Of a stretch of 64,000 nucleotides of DNA, positions 48,690 through 59,348 are shown in pieces. Every line of letters starts with the position of its first letter. Within the stretch, counting starts at the first letter, position 1. Below the pieces are notes generated by a model. That model was not told where the DNA came from. It made no database searches and was given only the letters and a program-made list of their open reading frames with translations. The stretch is from Lunularia cruciata. Lineage: Eukaryota; Streptophyta; Marchantiopsida; Lunulariales; Lunulariaceae. Both the position numbers and the translations under genes were made by a program. The stretch covers positions 47,903,493-47,967,492 of the forward strand of contig OX419759.1 of NCBI GenBank assembly GCA_948567375.1. Direction: 5' to 3'.

Positions 48690-49346
48690 TCATTCCCAGT
48701 TAGATCCCCCGTAACCTGCACTCGAATCTGCCCACTGATTTCTAAAAGGTATTACCGAGAAGCCTGGATGGCCACATCCAGGCTGGGCGATGTTCCCCAA
48801 CTCCGGAAATCCACAGGTTTGACTGGATATCCCAACCTCCAGCGGCACTGTGTTATTTCCGCAATTTCCATTCGGAAGCCTCATCGTTCCTTGGGAAATT
48901 CCACGAAAGATGCTTGAAGGTGGAAAACTCCCGAATGGTGCTTGAAGGTGTGAAGTGAACCCACTCGTTATATTATTCTCTTGCACCACTGCCTTGAGCT
49001 CCTCCCTCTCTTGCATCTCCTCACTATCCAATTCCCCTCGTGTTCCAGTGAGCTCAGCCGTTACCAGCTTGAGCAAAGTGGCGAGATCTTCTATAAACCC
49101 GATCACTCCTCTAGGCGGGTCTTGCATACGCATCGTGGCCTCTTCAGCCAAGGTCCATGCGCATTGTGCCCGACACGCCGATGGGAGACGGTTCAGGAGT
49201 TTCTTAGTGTTACTTGCTCCGTATACCTTGTGAAGAACAGAAAACCTCGGTTGAAATTCTAGAGGGAAATACTGAAAAAAGGCGCAATCCTCGTTACATT
49301 TGCGGCGCATAAGTCGGCAGGCAGCACAAGGAGACCGGTTAGCCAT
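48690..49346 (-). CDS. LOB-domain (LBD) transcription factor, intact single-exon ORF
   Basis: The 218-residue frame starts MANRSPCAACRLMRRKCNED. The LOB domain fills about residues 6-107. It has the zinc-binding block C-x2-C-x6-C-x3-C (CAACRLMRRKCNEDC), the GAS block with FSVLHKVYGASNTKKLLNRL, and a final region EDLATLLKLVTAEL that partly matches the Leu-zipper-like coil of class I members. LBD proteins are plant-only nuclear DNA-binding regulators of organ boundaries and related development. The C-terminal half is Gly/Asn/Pro-rich and variable, as usual. Length is normal for the family. It lies in the right arm of the inverted repeat, and its 5' flank is duplicated at 40256-40975. No TATA box was confidently placed. 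Confidence 0.9.
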   Translation of the reverse strand: MANRSPCAACRLMRRKCNEDCAFFQYFPLEFQPRFSVLHKVYGASNTKKLLNRLPSACRAQCAWTLAEEATMRMQDPPRGVIGFIEDLATLLKLVTAELTGTRGELDSEEMQEREELKAVVQENNITSGFTSHLQAPFGSFPPSSIFRGISQGTMRLPNGNCGNNTVPLEVGISSQTCGFPELGNIAQPGCGHPGFSVIPFRNQWADSSAGYGGSNWE

Positions 49347-49636
49347 TGGACAACAGATTACCGACAGGGTTACAAGCGTTGCAAGGAAATTGTGAAGGCT
49401 TCAGAAGAACCGAGAGCAACCTCTTGACTCCGTACTAGCTTACCCAATTGGAGAAACTGGTAGGATATGGAGTAGAGCGCACAACAAAGATGAATCTACA
49501 CTGAGAGAATAGTGGGAGTGCTAAACTGGTTAACAATTAGTAGACAGGAGGCCACCTCCAACCGACGGTCGATCCACGCTACACGAAGGCTAGTAGGGTA
49601 TGTGCGTAATCAACACTCTAGATGTAGCATATTCGT

Positions 49637-49697
49637 CATTCATTAGCTGTAGAAATAACCAATCGGGTAGGTTGGTTTTTTCTACCACTAATGAATG
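49637..49697. repeat. 26-bp-arm hairpin upstream of the LBD gene
   Basis: The arms 49637-49662 and 49672-49697 are near-perfect inverted copies beginning CATTCATTAG and ending CTAATGAATG. The same structure is in the left arm at about 40661-40715. It lies about 290 bases upstream of the LBD start and could be a small MITE or fold-back. Confidence 0.6.
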
Positions 49698-50008
49698 GCT
49701 GACAGGTCCGTTCTATTCTTAGGTTTGTAAAGGACCTCCATTCCCCCACTGCCTGAATCTGAATGAACCGGTCCTCCGAGCTCAAATCCAACATAATACT
49801 CTCGTATTTAGGACTGTCCTCTTCTTACTAAGCTAATACCTTCATTCATTTTGCATCAAATATGGTGAGGTCATTAAATAACATCATTATTAACTGATGG
49901 CCAATTGGAATACCTTCCTGCATTTTCCATCAAGTATAGTCCGCTCATAAATAACATCATTACTAACTGATGGCAAGTTTCTGATGTACCAATGAGATTT
50001 CGAAGTAC

Positions 50009-50550
50009 CTATCTTTGTGGAAGAGTTGCATGCAGTTCTCCACTCCTAGGTCCCCACGTTCTTCCTCTACGTATACGACTATCGTCTAAAACAAAAGAAA
50101 CTCCTGCAATAGCTAACCAGCTAGCTTGTGACGGAAACCGGGACGTGGACTCCAAGTTTAGGCAGAATCCTGGCAGCAAGTTCTTCATTTCTGTGGTATC
50201 TGCGTACTCTTTGCTTTCCGTTGAAGAAGTGCTTCCCGCGCCATTCAAATACATTGGGTTCGAAGGGAATCAAATGTCGCATTTTCAGGTTTGGACACGG
50301 AGCTGAACCTTCCTATGTAATTGAAGGGAATATGCTTTAAGAATGTAATCATTGAAGCAAGGACACTGTTGTAATCATTGAAGCAAGGACCCATTTCTTC
50401 CGTGTCGTCTGCATCTGTTGTGCTCATCCATGTTATAAGCTTCCACGGCCGTTCTCCGTCTCTATCAGTATATGGTAGGGGAATCATGTTTTCGCTTTTC
50501 AGATTGTCGAGGGTTAATGAGGGACTCTTCGCTCCAACATGCAGTCGCAC
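50009..50550 (-). other. Pair of open frames conserved in both arms, unrecognised
   Basis: Minus frames at 50245-50550 (GERPWKLITWMSTTDADDTE) and 50009-50254 (EMKNLLPGFCLNLESTS, VSFVLDDSRIRRGRTW) have counterparts on the plus strand of the left arm. Those are at about 39800-39895 (GERPWKLITWMS), 40080-40150 (EMKNLLPGFCLNLESTS) and 40255-40345 (VSFVLDDSRIRRGRTW). I do not recognise the protein. It may be the remains of a gene divergent from LBD or a transcribed repeat. Confidence 0.3.
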
Positions 50551-52775
50551 AGAAAACTGGCGTAGATGTTGATCTAAACCTTAGACCTTAAACCTGATCC
50601 AAACGAGATTTCAAACCTTAGACGAAACAGCAATTTTTTATCGATCTAACATTTAATGTTTCTTCGTCCTTCAAAATAAAACAAAATTTAATCATTTTAT
50701 GCTTCCTAGACCGACCTGGTGGAGCGTACACTTAATTAGGCAAATCTGAACTCAAGCAAGAGCTACCATTTACGAATGTTATTTAATTAATATACGTATA
50801 CACTCTCAGCAAATCTCATTTCGAGCAACAGAGGTATATTAATCTTGTTGCGGAAAACGTTTAGGCACGGACAGTCATACAAGTATGAACTATCAACTTT
50901 GAGAACATTCAACAAACTCCAATGTCAGATTGATCTTAAATCCGATGACAATAAGATCGTGATATGGATCCGATTAATTTCTTCTTCCTTTCATGCTCTT
51001 TATCTTTTACCAAATCTTATAATATCAATCTAGAACCCGTTGAAAGGGCAAAGATGTATCATTGGTATTATGATGTGTTGCATGTCAACTTTATGAAATC
51101 TTTAGGTTTCGGAGCCTGGTTGAGCATGATACTTGTAATATCGCCATTGAAGAATTTATTATAAAAGGATATGATCAGGTTATAATTCTCAATCTTTTGG
51201 ACATGGTACATTACACATGATGCAGAAGGCAAAAAATTACCTGAGAAGGCCAAAAATTGTGAGATTACTAAGGTAAGAGACGAAGTTGATCATGAGAAGG
51301 CAGCCTGTCTTGCTCATGAGGAGAGGACTGCAAAATTGGGAACAATCTAAAAGGAGAGATGTGCCTAGCATAATGCGGAGATAAGGAGAGCACATGCCGA
51401 GGCAAGAACTCTTATGCTTGTGATAGATTGACGGAGGGAGGAGTACCATAAGGACATAGAGCCCTGAGATAAGGAGATCACAGGGATGAAGGAAGACCTT
51501 GAAAAAGTGCAACTTCAGGCAATACACTAAGAACTTCAAGGTGAAGCATGGAAGTCATATTGATCCAGAAGTTATTTCATAGGGATTCTCTAGTTGGATA
51601 CCCCGCACCACTAGTAGTACACATCTGGTCCTCCACTGCTCCCAAAACTAGATTCCATATGCCCATAGCATGGCAAACTGTTCCATACCAAGTCTTGCAT
51701 GTAGCATTACATGTCAAATGATTGCTGCTCTTGCAATGAGGAGGGCAAGGTCAAAGCAGTAGATTTGTTCTACCAAGATGAAGACCAACATTTCTTGCTG
51801 CAATTGCATGAAAGTGGCAAATGTCTCCTTCTTGAATCAGGTTTGGTCAATATAAGAAGGGATACCAAGCCAAGCGCTTCTTATCCACTCTACAAAATGT
51901 TTTAGCTGCCTCCTTGACTTGAATAACATTGATAAGTCCTGATTCCTGGAATGTCATGAACAGCGGTAAGGTCATAACCGGGGTAGGGTTATAGCTAGAC
52001 CCATGGTTTGGAGGAACTACTAGATGTAACCAGTCTTGGAAGTCATGGAGATCCTACGGGACTTGTTTGATGAACTCTAGTGGTGGAGCTGCTACTTGTT
52101 CAAGTGCCCACCTCACCATCATTGCCCATAAGCAACTTTCTAACCCCTTTATATATTTCATTTTTTGGGTGATCCTCACCTTCACTATGGGCTTTCAGTA
52201 CTCCGGGGCCTGAGAGGCTATCATGAAGTACAAGAATTTGGCTTCTAAGGAGATCATACTCTCTGCCCACTGCTTGACCAGTTCTACTGTTTCAGGGGGT
52301 AATTGTACTCCTTCTTTCCTTGCTGTTTTGGAAGTCAAGGTCTTGTTGAGTTCTCCTTCCATTTTTCTTGTTCCTTGTTTCCTTCCAGGAAGCCTGAGGC
52401 CCCGGGCCTATTCCCACTTCTGAGTCACTTCCCTTCTGTACTCTAGTCCATACTTTTGGGTCCCAACAATCTTGGCTCCCGTAGAAGGTCCAGTATTGTC
52501 CCCCAACTTGCAATGTTGTTCTTCCAATTGAAAGGGACTTATCTAACTCATCCCTTCTCTAGTAGATTCAAAAATGTAAACTCCCTTTGTAGAATTGGAG
52601 GCTCATCCTCTCCCACCAATTCCATCACACCCATTATACAAGTAGCCTCCATTGTGCTGCCCACATTTTGACACACATTTTGACACTCATATCAGCCCTT
52701 CCTTGGCTGGTAACCTTGTTGTTGTAACTTTAGGGATTTGGGGCTACTTGTGCCGGTGTCGGGGAATTTTTTTGG

Positions 52776-53369
52776 CCTCAAGAGTGCACCGGGCACCTGG
52801 CTGCTTGTGCTTAGTTTGTCCTCAGCCTTCACAGAACTGGCTAGCTCACACACTTTCAGCTATGGTTTTGGGACCTGATGGTTCCTAGGAGAGGCTGGAA
52901 TTATTACGAACAACAACTAGTATTCTATTCAGCTCAACCAGGCCAGACTACTGAGTCAAACCTTTCATATAGACAGACTGAGAGCTCCTAAAATGGAGCT
53001 TCCATGATGCTAGTCACAGGTCAAACACACCATCATCTCAGCTCTACTAGACCTGCAAAATTTTCTTTCCTGTCCAGCCTTCTCTCTCTTGCAAGGTCCT
53101 TCATTCTCTTTGCAAAGAAACCCATTTTCTGCCCTGCACTCTCAAGGCCTTGCTTTCCTATGGAAATTTCTCTCCTCTACCCTACACTCCTTCAAGGCAT
53201 ACTCCCTCCCATTTGTTCATCTGGCCACTGTCATGCTCAATAGCACTTTCAAAAGTTTTCTCTCTCCTTCTGTCACAGACCAAGGCCAAACAACCTTGGA
53301 AAATCTCTCTTCAATAGTTCACTCTTGTCCAGACCAAGCTCTGGAGACTCTCGCTCCTTGACTCTGAAC
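52776..53369. other. Pyrimidine-rich spacer
   Basis: The minus strand is purine-rich and encodes Lys/Arg/Glu-rich frames similar in make-up to 12000-12430. No supported gene. Confidence 0.3.
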
Positions 53370-53495
53370 AGTCTCTCATTCACTCTATCTAGTCTCTCAT
53401 TCACTTTGTCCAGTCTCTCATTCATGTTGTCGAGTCTCTCATTCTCTTTGTCCAGTCTCTCATTTACTTTGCCCAGTCTCTCGTTCACTCTGCTC
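53370..53495 (-). repeat. 21-bp minisatellite, six units, encoding heptads on the minus strand
   Basis: Units start at 53370, 53391, 53412, 53433, 53454 and 53475, each AGTCTCTCATTCACTTTGTC-like. On the minus strand each unit is seven codons, NERLDKV with variants. Leu and Val fall on a 3-4 spacing, as in coiled coils. The frame continues on both sides (53273-53488). Confidence 0.9.
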
Positions 53496-53639
53496 GGTCT
53501 CCCCTAAACAAGAACTCTGTTCTTGTTTGCACTTCCCTTGACCATGGGTGGCATCCTTACAATATGGTAATTAATGATTTTTTGGCAATCCTATATGCTC
53601 ATAGCATCAGCCCATGGGACCTGTCTTATTTCAAAAACT

Positions 53640-55905
53640 TACTCTACTTTGATATCATCCATGTAGACTTCCACCCAGCTATCCTTTCTAGCATCTTTAG
53701 TACCCACCCACATCCTAAACTATACACTCATTGCCATGTAGAAACTAACCAAGGGCTTTAAGCTGTCCATCATCATTTGCAATCTAAAGTGCCTAGCTAC
53801 TTTTCCCCAAGTTTTATCTGCCAAGGTATTCCATATTTGGGTGAAAAACCACCTACATAAGATGGAGTGGTCATCCCAAGGAGAATTCTATGAGTCTACT
53901 TGTCTACAATGACAACTTCTTGGAGACTTGGAGAAAAAAATGTATCCTCATTGAAGCCAACTATTTGAAGTGGTCAAACATCAAATTAACCTTCAAGCAT
54001 CCACAATCTGCACCTATTAACTGCCTCAAACAATCACTCTCTATCATTGAAGCATGCAACTTCATTGTCACATACATCAAACCTGGCTTGCCACTCTCCA
54101 AAAATACTCAAGCCTACTCTAACAAGGATCTTGTGTTTGATGCAAACACAACGGCCCCATACCACACTCATCAAGTTTATCAATGGTGAACAAATCTATG
54201 AGAAGGAGAGACCTTTTTACTCATCAATGGCCTTAATGTGAGTCATGCATTGATGAAAACTCATTGACTCTCACTCTCTTTCAAGATCACCCGCAATATG
54301 TATTGTGGTGCCGCCATTTCTCTAAAATTTGCCCCTTTTGATCAAATCATGCTTGGATGATAGACAAAGAAAATGAAGTTAGTAGTTACCACTGTAATTT
54401 CCCAAAAAGGAGGTGGCTTGACAAATGTGTCACAAAAATCATGATGGTGCAGCATTCTGAGTGATGAAGGATAATCCCAAGTGCTTATATGCCAGAGAAC
54501 TTACAAGCCCAAAATACCCTATGATGCCTAAACCCTACAACTGGATCAGATCACAAAACATGCTAATGAAGAAGAAGTTAACATTGAACCCAATGTTCCA
54601 AACCCTCCACTAGTACTATGGACTGAAATTGGTGAAGGATCAATGCACTCAATACTAGTGCTAATTGAGGAAGGCACTCACTTTGTCATACACTCAGTAG
54701 GAGTTGCAGTGCAACTCATGGAGATCTTGCTGCCCCAATTCCAAGCCAAATGTCTTGACATTGTGGATTACACCAACCTGTTCCAAACATGCACAAATAA
54801 GTCTATACTCAAAAGGCCAAAGAAGACCTTGTTAAAGAAGAAGCAGCCAAGGCTAAAGATCTATACAAGGAAGAGATGAGAAATAGAAATGTTGTGGTGT
54901 AGGAGAACCATGACATCAAGAAGCAGAATTCCACCCTAGAAACCAATTGTGAGTCACAAGGCCAAAGAGAATTGGAAGACACAAGGAGAGTTAAGTGCAC
55001 TCCAACTTGAGCACAAGCAACATCAATCAGAATTTGAAGACCAGTTCCATAGCAAGGGTGGAGAACTAGAGAGCACTAAGAATTAGCTACAGGATGCCCA
55101 AGACAGAATTGGCACCTTAGAAGTCTTGGTGCAGAAGTATTGGATAAATGTTGTGGTGTAGGAGAACCATAACATCAAGAAGCAGAATTCCACCCTAGAA
55201 ACCAATTGTGAGTCACAAGGCCAAAGGGAATTGGAAGACACAAGGAGAGTTGAGTGCAATCCAACTTGAGCACAAGCAGCACCAATCAGAATTTGAAGAC
55301 CAGTTCCATAGCAAGGGTGGAGAACTAGAGAGCACTAAGAATGAGCTGAATGATGCTCAAGATAGAATTTTCACCTTAGAAGTCTTGATGCATGAGTATT
55401 GGAAGGAGGTAGCACTTCAATTGGAGCATATGGTGGGAGAGTTGGAGAAATAATTAGCAAGCAAGTAGAGAGTATCCAAATGCATGACGCATTGCAAGTG
55501 GAGTGGGTTACTTGGAACCAACAGATGGAGGAAGACAAGTAGAAAGAAATTCAGCAGTTGGAAAAGGCTAGAAATTTCTTCATATAGAAGCTTAAGGAAG
55601 AGGTGCAACTTCAAGCACTAGAAGCAAAATGGCACGAGCTCAAGTTCCAAATATAGAGACCGGAGGGCCAGACCTATGAGGAGGAGAAGATGAATCTCCT
55701 ATCCTTGTGGTTAAAGGAGCACTTTGATAAGAAATTTACTGAAACTTGTCACACATCCTTGTTAGAAAAAGCCATATACCAAGCACAAACAGAACAATTG
55801 GTTAGGTACCTTAGAGATGAACATAGTCTATCACTCCTAACAGCTCAAGCCAAAGGGACTTCACAAAGAAGGCTCTTTGTAAGTATAGGCAATCTATGTA
55901 ACTAA
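53640..55905 (+). repeat. Unrecognised coiled-coil-encoding element, copy 2
   Basis: It matches 16955-19015 in the same orientation over its whole length. It encodes INCLKQSLSIIEACNF and HTHQVYQW in the first part, then FQAKCLDIVDYT and the coiled coil (55208-55905, EVLMHEYWKEVALQLEHMVG). Stops are fewer in places than in copy 1. A tandem duplication at 54890-55401 adds length. Family not recognised. Confidence 0.55.
54890..55401 (+). repeat. 256-bp tandem duplication in the coiled-coil segment
   Basis: The sequence from GTGGTGTAGGAGAACCAT to GAGCACTAAGAAT at 54892-55086 recurs at 55148-55342, an offset of 256 bp. Copy 1 of the element has this segment once. The offset is not a multiple of three. 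Confidence 0.9.
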
Positions 55906-55929
55906 CAACATACTAGTTGAGGGCTGCCT

Positions 55930-57600
55930 GAATCAGAGTAATGACAAATTTTTGTTTCAAGGTCACAAATGCATTTGTGCATTTGTCCATCCACAAAAGG
56001 TGATTATGGTATGCAATAGACTCATTAATGAAGAGGTGATCTTAGCATTCATATGAACATATCACTTGTAGTATCCCCTACAACCTAAGAAACTTTGTAG
56101 CTCTTGTACTATCTTCAAGAAGGGTAACTCTTGAATGACATGGATCTTCTTTGGGTCCACCATTATTCCATTTTTTCAGACGAGGTGACCAAGGAGTGGC
56201 TTGCAAGAGACAACAAATAGGAACTTTGTGGGTTTATGGAAATCCTTACTTGCCTACAAATGTGCAATGTTGCTCTTAGTATGCTACTATGGTTGTTTCA
56301 GGAGCTGTGTATCCACATATCATCAAAATATAACTCCATATTTGCTCTTATTGCACTGAAGGAGTAGAGTTGAAATGTTGTGGGAGAATTTTGTAATCAT
56401 CACTTTGTAGCCATAGGTTCTCCCCACTTGGCGACAAAAGTGGTCTTGTACTAATCCTCTAGGGCAATAGTAATGCGGTTGTAGCCAAAGTAGCCATCCA
56501 TTAAGGAAACACACTACTTGTGGGCTACCTTGTCCAATAGGGAAGGGGTCTCGGTTAGTTTGGAAATTCAATTTACAAAAATCCACATAGATTTGGACTT
56601 TTCTCAAATTTTTTTAAGAAGAACCAAGATTAGAGAGTCACTTTTGGTCTCTCCTGCAGGATAGATAAACCTACAGTTTTTGGGAGTAAGTGGGATACAA
56701 ACGGTACAGCTTGGATCAGATCAGAATAGCATGTAGATGAAGTAAGGTGTGATGTTTGCATATTTAGGGAACCACACCCAAGAGTTTTGTGTATCATAAG
56801 AAAACATATCTCTAAATTCTCAAAAAAGGGCATGATTGGAGAGCTAGTCACCTGTGGATACAATGGCACTGATTTTCACATATTTAGGAGTTTTGTCCAC
56901 ACTCAAGCTGTCAAGATTGTGAAAATCTTCTTCAATTTGGAAGTGGATGACGATAGTTTTAAAGACTATTCTAGAGATTGTTCTAGGAAGTATTGTTGCA
57001 ACCAATTGTGAAGTATGGTTTGATGGACTTCCTACTCCTCAATTCTCTTTGTGTGTTTTCCCATGGTGGTAGCAACAGTGGTGTGAGATGGAAGACTTGT
57101 GGCTTTGTAAGAAGTGGAAAAAAATTGCTACTCATCGTGGGCTTTGTTTCATTAGGTTGAGGAATAACAATGTTGTCACGGAGAATCCTATCAAGATGGA
57201 AATATTCTTTGTTTGTCTCTTCATCCTAACAATCAATATCATCTTTGATATATAAGCAAGAGGTATTCAAGGTGTCCTCAATATGTTCCTAAGTGTAAGG
57301 CGGTGAGAACAACACATGGTGACTAGCCCCATCATAGTGATATCCTCCAAGTCTGAAGAAACTTCTTTTAGTGTAGTAGAAGTGTGTTTGCCAAGAATGC
57401 TCTATAAACTCACCAGAAGAATGGGGCTATTGTCATGGAGCTCTATGAGATGACCACTCATTTCTTCCTCTATTATGGAAAGACAATTTGCGATGACATC
57501 TATGATTTCCTCATCACTATCAACATGAGCAGGATTCCATGCATCAATACTAAAACTTGATTTGTCTTCATGATCTGAGCTTGATGTAGGTTCTACCATG
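55930..57600 (-). pseudogene. Ty3/gypsy pol remnant (RT region)
   Basis: On the minus strand 56323-56607 reads KVQIYVDFCKLNFQTNRDPF and YGYKVMITKFSHNISTLLL, the RT fingers and palm of a gypsy element. 55930-56300 carries decayed RT-thumb and RNase H sequence (LASHSLVTSS, VVGDTTSD). 57402-57600 reads an acidic pre-RT linker (DSDEEIIDVIANCLSIIEEE). Frameshifts throughout make it inactive. Confidence 0.65.
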
Positions 57601-57870
57601 TACGTTAGGAGCACAATGTGGTTCAACGTTCTAACAAATTGCATCACTCAAAGTGCCTTGAAGGAGACACATGACCGGGTAGTACCACTGGAGCTGCAGA
57701 TGTACGCGTACCAGAAGGAAGTAAGATCTCAACTGGATTGTCTCACAAAGGAGGCAGAGGAAGAAAGGATCAACCATGTGGAGAGCCTCCAAGTGCTAGA
57801 AGAACAGGAGGCCAGATGGGGTAGGCAGTCAAAGCAAAGAGAAGTAGATCACCTGAAAGCACTGGACTGA
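57598..57870 (+). pseudogene. Coiled-coil fragment abutting the peroxidase pseudogene
   Basis: The 90-codon plus frame contains LELQMYAYQKEVRSQLDCLT, then EEERINHVESLQVLEEQEAR. It resembles LEVLMHEYWKEVALQLEH of the coiled-coil elements at 18500 and 55380, so it is probably a third, more diverged piece of such a family. It ends where peroxidase exon 4 homology stops. Confidence 0.45.
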
Positions 57871-57892
57871 TTGAAAGAAACCCAAGCCTTGT

Positions 57893-59222
57893 TCATGCAA
57901 ATGCAGTGTCTAGTGAAGGATCTATGTTATTTTGACCATCAAAATTGTACAGTCTCTCCAGAACAACGCTCCACAATGGAACTGTCCCGATGGAATGGCC
58001 ACCTGTGTTCATACCACGTATGCAGAATGAAGCTTCAGCTGAACGTGAAGTTGAATTTGTTAGTTCAGAATATCCCTGGTTCGAACCATGGATTCAACAG
58101 AAGAATGGCGCGAAGGTAGTATGAACTTTACTAACATGATTGCTTCCATATGCAGGGCTGCTTACCTGAGAGTATAATCATGTCCCGTGCATCAAATCCA
58201 ACTTTGGCAAACGTAGCTAACAGCTGGGAAAAATTATCGGTACCCTTTGGCAAACTGCTATTCACTGCCCCGGCGATAGAGACAGCCCCGTCGACTCGGC
58301 CCAAGAATACTGGCCAACCCCAGCCTCCAACCTGTATGTCAAGGTAAAGCAGTGCGTTATGCCTTCGTGTCGAGGGAACTTATTAAACAGGACTTGATGA
58401 TTCAATTTCTCAAACAAGTTTTAACTGCATCGCTAGATGCAACTCCTAATAACAATTCTAATACTCCAACTATTTCTAAATACACGTGGAATTAGTTCCC
58501 ACTTGGATCGGATGATTTCTCATTCATATATTCGGATCGTCAATGTTTAATTAAACCAGATTCTCTTCATGTTTCCATTTGCTGCTTTAAAGATTTGAGT
58601 GGTAAGTAAATGTACTTTGGCAGTTGCGTCTCGTGCTACCAAAGCCAGTATATCTGCGCATGAGACAACGCCAGGGCATTCGCATTCATGCTGCATTTTG
58701 ATCTCATCAATCTGATCGAATCCTCTCAAAGAACCCTTTTCTGCTGCCATTCTGTCGGTTGAGTTCAGAAGGACGGATCCATCACAATCCTGCACATTCG
58801 GAAAAATTAACTTTTGGGATCGTGGACTACCACGTGTGAAAATGGAAAAGCATGCGATTTGTAACAAGTCGACAACACTGCAACTATGCAGAATGTAACA
58901 AGTTCAACGAAGAATGATTTATGCGGAATGTAACAAGCTCAATGAATAATGATCGACTTACTCCGACGAAGCAGATATGGACGTGAAGACGCATGAGACC
59001 TGCAGCCAACCCCCAATCCGCCTCCACAATTGTATCCATTTTCTGTTTCACGATGGTTGTCGCCTGTGGACAGGTTCCATCATAAAAGCTCAGTGAAAGT
59101 TCGGCATTTGAAACAATTGCTGCCACACCCAGGAGAAGCATAGCATTCGTCAACAGCCGCACGCGTAAGTGCGAGATCGCTGAAGTAGGAGCGTTTGAAG
59201 AGCCCATTTTGAAGATCTTCAC
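57893..59222 (-). pseudogene. Class III peroxidase pseudogene, four exons, 3' truncated
   Basis: Exons by homology and GT-AG sites: 1, 58962-59222 (donor GTAAGT); 2, 58616-58789 (donor GTACAT); 3, 58166-58331 (donor GTAAGC); 4, from 58002 to a TGA at 57893-57895. Phases agree. Exon 1 has a signal-peptide-like start, LSFYDGTCPQA and RLHVHICFVG, keeping distal Arg and His but with Ile for the Ca2+-ligand Asp of FHDCF. Exon 2 has DCDGSVLL and CPGVVSCADILALVARDA and lacks a few residues before LRGFD. Exon 3 has GGWGWPVFLGRVDG and DMIILSG. Exon 4 has GGHSIG with the proximal haem His, a scrambled stretch suggesting two compensating indels, then RLYNF and DPSLDTAFA before the stop. The last 100 or so residues are missing. 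Secreted peroxidases oxidise phenolics in cell walls. Confidence 0.88.
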
Positions 59223-59348
59223 GGGGATGGCTCGTGCTGATTTTCACTTTCTCAACTTGGAATCCCTGACCCAGCCAAAGGTAGCTCTGTTAGAAAATAC
59301 AGTCCCCAAGGACCTCTCGCAATAGCATATCATAAGGCCCATTAAATA

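Larger units (their letters stand above)
47485..52775 (-). repeat. Large inverted repeat, right arm, with LBD gene
   Basis: It pairs with 38405-41485 in opposite orientation. It is longer mainly because it retains 1.45 kb with the LBD gene (47894-49343). Other length differences include an extra 80 bp or so in the left arm near 40175-40255. The outer part (51240-52775) has coiled-coil-like plus frames (DEVDHEKAACLAHEER) and unrecognised repeat sequence also found in the left arm (about 38405-39130). Confidence 0.85.

Noticed and set aside
48955-49262. Plus-strand frames opposite the LBD gene
   Set aside because: They are shadows of the LOB-domain coding sequence on the minus strand.
53370-53495. 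CRISPR-like array
   Set aside because: The six 21-bp units are directly adjacent with no spacers, and the genome is plant nuclear. It is a minisatellite.
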